Assembly (NCBI RefSeq): GCF_965363235.1
Contig: NC_134851.1
Coordinates: forward strand, 26,900,847 to 26,964,846
Length of the DNA stretch: 64,000 bases
DNA from: Mytilus galloprovincialis
Lineage: Eukaryota > Mollusca > Bivalvia > Mytilida > Mytilidae
Direction: 5' to 3'
Part shown: piece after piece, positions 61,791 to 64,000 of the stretch
Position numbering within the stretch: position 1 is the first letter of the stretch
Layout of the letters: every line of letters starts with the position of its first letter
Position numbers and translations under genes: made by a program
Notes under the pieces: generated by a model
The model's input: the letters and a program-made list of their open reading frames with translations, nothing else
The model's database searches: none
Told to the model about the DNA's origin: nothing

Positions 61791-62504
61791 CATACTGGGA
61801 GAAGAAATTTAACGTATATTGATTCAGAAAATCAATTGACCTTTGACCCCTAGCACGTGTCGGACTTTGATGACAATACAATTTTTTTCTGCCAAAATTT
61901 CTTCATCCTTAATGCCAATTGAATATACATGTACAAAAAGTGTAAAAATGTTGATAACTTAGATACATTGTCTTTAAAACTATGTTTTCTGTTTACTTAA
62001 GCTTATTTTGTAGTTATCAGCTTTTTCAAATGATTTAAAAAGGGAATAAACAGAGAGAACAGTAATGAGATTGAAAAACTGAAAAAAATAAATTTGACTA
62101 AAACTGAACATATTTAGCAGGGTAGTGGTTATTCTAATATTACTTAAAGTATGTTTATGATTGTAACTGATTTGGTGGAAATGACAAAAAAATAAGCATT
62201 TAAAACTGGAGAACACAAAGGAGAAAAGGAGGAGGAAAAAAAGGGGGTACGGTCGGACCACTTTTTTTAACTTCTGATTTCGGAAACGAAGTATATCATC
62301 ATAGGGATATTTGGATTTAATTTAATCGAAATCGGGATTTATGTGTATTTACGTCCAGTAAATCAGGGTTTTCATTTATCGGGTATTAGTATTGTAATAC
62401 TGAAAAGTAACCCTCCCAAAGCTTCTGACTTTAATCCCCAAAAATGTGTTTGATTTTGGCGTTACACAATCTTGTTTCAATGCAATCTACAAAGTTATAA
62501 TAAT
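61791..62504. other. non-coding stretch
   Basis: AT-rich. Nothing recognisable except a purine-rich run (ggagaaaaggaggaggaaaa) at about 62219. Confidence 0.45.
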
Positions 62505-62695
62505 GTAAGTCACTGTGGCGGTGCATGCAGGGGCAGATCCAGTCATTTTAAAAAGGTGGATTCCCAAACTAGGACAAAAAGGGGAGTGTTGAGGGTTCCA
62601 ACTATATGTTCCAATTCAAATGCATTAATCGTCCAAAAAAGTAGGGGGGTTTCAACCCCCATAACCCTCCCCTTGGATCCGCCACTGCAGTGATC
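62505..62695. mobile_element. hAT-like non-autonomous element remnant
   Basis: Left end 'cactgtggcggtgcatgcag', then 'gggcagatccag'; right end 'cttggatccgccactg', the inverse of the CAGTGGCGGATCCA-type terminus of widespread hAT MITEs. G/C-run interior ('gtaggggggtttcaaccccc'). Left terminus is altered by an internal insertion. Confidence 0.45.
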
Positions 62696-63284
62696 ACTCA
62701 TAACACAGAGCTAAATAGACTTTATAATAAAAAAAAAATGGCACTCATACCACATCATCCTACATCTATTGACATAGTATCCTGACTACAGACTAGTTCA
62801 ACAAAAGTTGCAGAGAGATGAAGAGTGATAACGTGTACAATGCCTATCAAGTAACCGAGGAACATTGTTGCCTTCTTTTTTTTTAGCTCAAACTAGACAA
62901 CTTATTTATGTTTCTTTTAAGTTTTTGAATATAGCGCAGTATCTGTGTATATATAATCTGTTTTAAACTAGACTATATTAATAAGATACAGGGAATCTGC
63001 ACAACAGACACTCAGACTGGTTGCTTTGAACAGTGCACATTCAACAATCAATGTATTTTCCAAAAATATAAAAGCATGTAATTTTATCGGGATTTTGCGA
63101 TATTGTCATAATAAGGCTCTGGAAATCGAGATGAACAAAAGTAAACTCGGGATTTAGGAATTGGACCCATCTCAACCCCAAACCAACATAATGGAGCAGG
63201 TCTTATAGCAGTGCAAAAGGAAAAATTTCATATACATGCAATTTTAAATGGATTTACATTAGTCATATTTTAGGGCCTTTTGTA

Positions 63285-63655
63285 TAAGAGGGGCGAAAGA
63301 TACCAGAGGAACATTCAAAGTCAAAAATCGAAAATAAACTGACAAATATCAATTGACCAGTATTAGCCAGTATTGACCACTTGCGGAGTATAATTGTCCG
63401 CCCAACCTTGACGCCATGGCTAAACATGAAAAAGATAAACAGACAAACAATTGTACACATGACACAACATAAAATACTAAAGAATAAGCAACACGAACAC
63501 CATCAAAAACTGGGGTGATCTCAGGTGCTCCGGAATAGTAAGTATATCCTACTCCACATGTGGCACCCGTCTTGTTGTTCATGTTATAACAAATTCAGTG
63601 AATAGTCCAATTCGGAGGTCACATTTATGAAAGGGAAGAGGATTGTAGCTTACTG
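63285..63655 (+). repeat. dispersed repeat family C, copy near window end
   Basis: 'gaggggcgaaagataccaga', 'ccatggctaaacatgaaaaa', 'aataagcaacacgaacacca', 'ggtgctccggaatagtaagt', 'cacatgtggcacccgtc'. A 55-bp extra piece sits before the 'ccatggct' block. Confidence 0.65.
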
Positions 63656-63790
63656 TTCAGTGTCAGCCTACTTCGGCTCCGTGTTGAAGACCGTACTTAG
63701 ACCTATAATGGTTTTTCTTTTTTGCAAATTGTGACTTGGATTGAGAGCTGTCTAATTGGCACTCATACGACATGTTCTTATACCTATTGA
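63656..63790 (-). repeat. dispersed repeat family A, inverted, abutting family C
   Basis: 'ggctccgtgttgaagaccgt', 'gagagctgtctaattggcac', 'catacgacatgttcttatac'. Followed by unremarkable sequence to the window end. Confidence 0.6.
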
Positions 63791-64000
63791 TCGTGAATGC
63801 CATGTTTGCCAAGAAAAGATTAAATTATACTAAAAGATCAAGAATAAAATGCTTTATTTTGGGTATTTTATTTCGTTGGCTTTATATAACAAGTACAAAG
63901 ACAGGACAAAATAATTTTTCAAAATGTTCTAAATTAAGACTGAATAAAAAAAGTTCCTTCATCAAACAGCTAGTTCCATCTTATTGCTCAGCAGTTGTTT

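Overview
The window looks like AT-rich bivalve mollusc nuclear DNA, most likely from a mussel close to Mytilus. The grounds are the gene content (a coiled-coil C1q-domain gene, DZIP3-type HEPN domains, a Roc-COR-Death protein), short exons in long introns, and several dispersed repeat families that recur through the window and that I associate with mussel genomes. No rRNA, tRNA, CRISPR or prokaryote-style operon was seen.

Layout. At 2.3-2.7 kb a lone C1q exon lies on the + strand with one in-frame stop. At 5.0-12.5 kb a six-exon minus-strand gene encodes a secreted coiled-coil C1q protein of about 431 residues. All its introns are phase 1. Its first intron is almost exactly a 3.4 kb DNA element with 14-bp terminal inverted repeats. 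At 12.8-14.3 kb lies a Penelope-like reverse transcriptase fragment. From 14.3 to 21.0 kb I see no gene.

The rest of the window is dominated by one large minus-strand gene, 57.8 to 21.0 kb. I assembled it by eye from 20 exons whose splice sites and phases are all compatible. The predicted order is HEPN, HEPN, a repeated small alpha/beta unit, a string of very short exons, a Roc-like GTPase domain without a visible P-loop, COR, Death, Death (about 1,593 residues). Four of the short exons are 27-nt copies, one in each unit of a recent 4 x 1.7 kb tandem array at 37.3-44.3 kb. One in-frame TAA lies in the Roc exon, so this allele may be damaged or an exon boundary may differ from my model.

Upstream of that gene, at 59.0-61.8 kb, is a 67-bp minisatellite. 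Its units carry a match to the U1 snRNA 5' end (a perfect 5' splice site on the minus strand), and the array reverses orientation at about 59.24 kb. The remaining sequence holds LINE, hAT-like and MITE-like remnants, hairpins and dispersed repeats.

The C1q protein would be a secreted lectin-like recognition molecule. The HEPN-Roc-COR-Death protein would be an intracellular signalling or death-scaffold protein. Both fit invertebrate innate immunity, but that is inferred from domain families. Gene models are hand-made and need RNA evidence.
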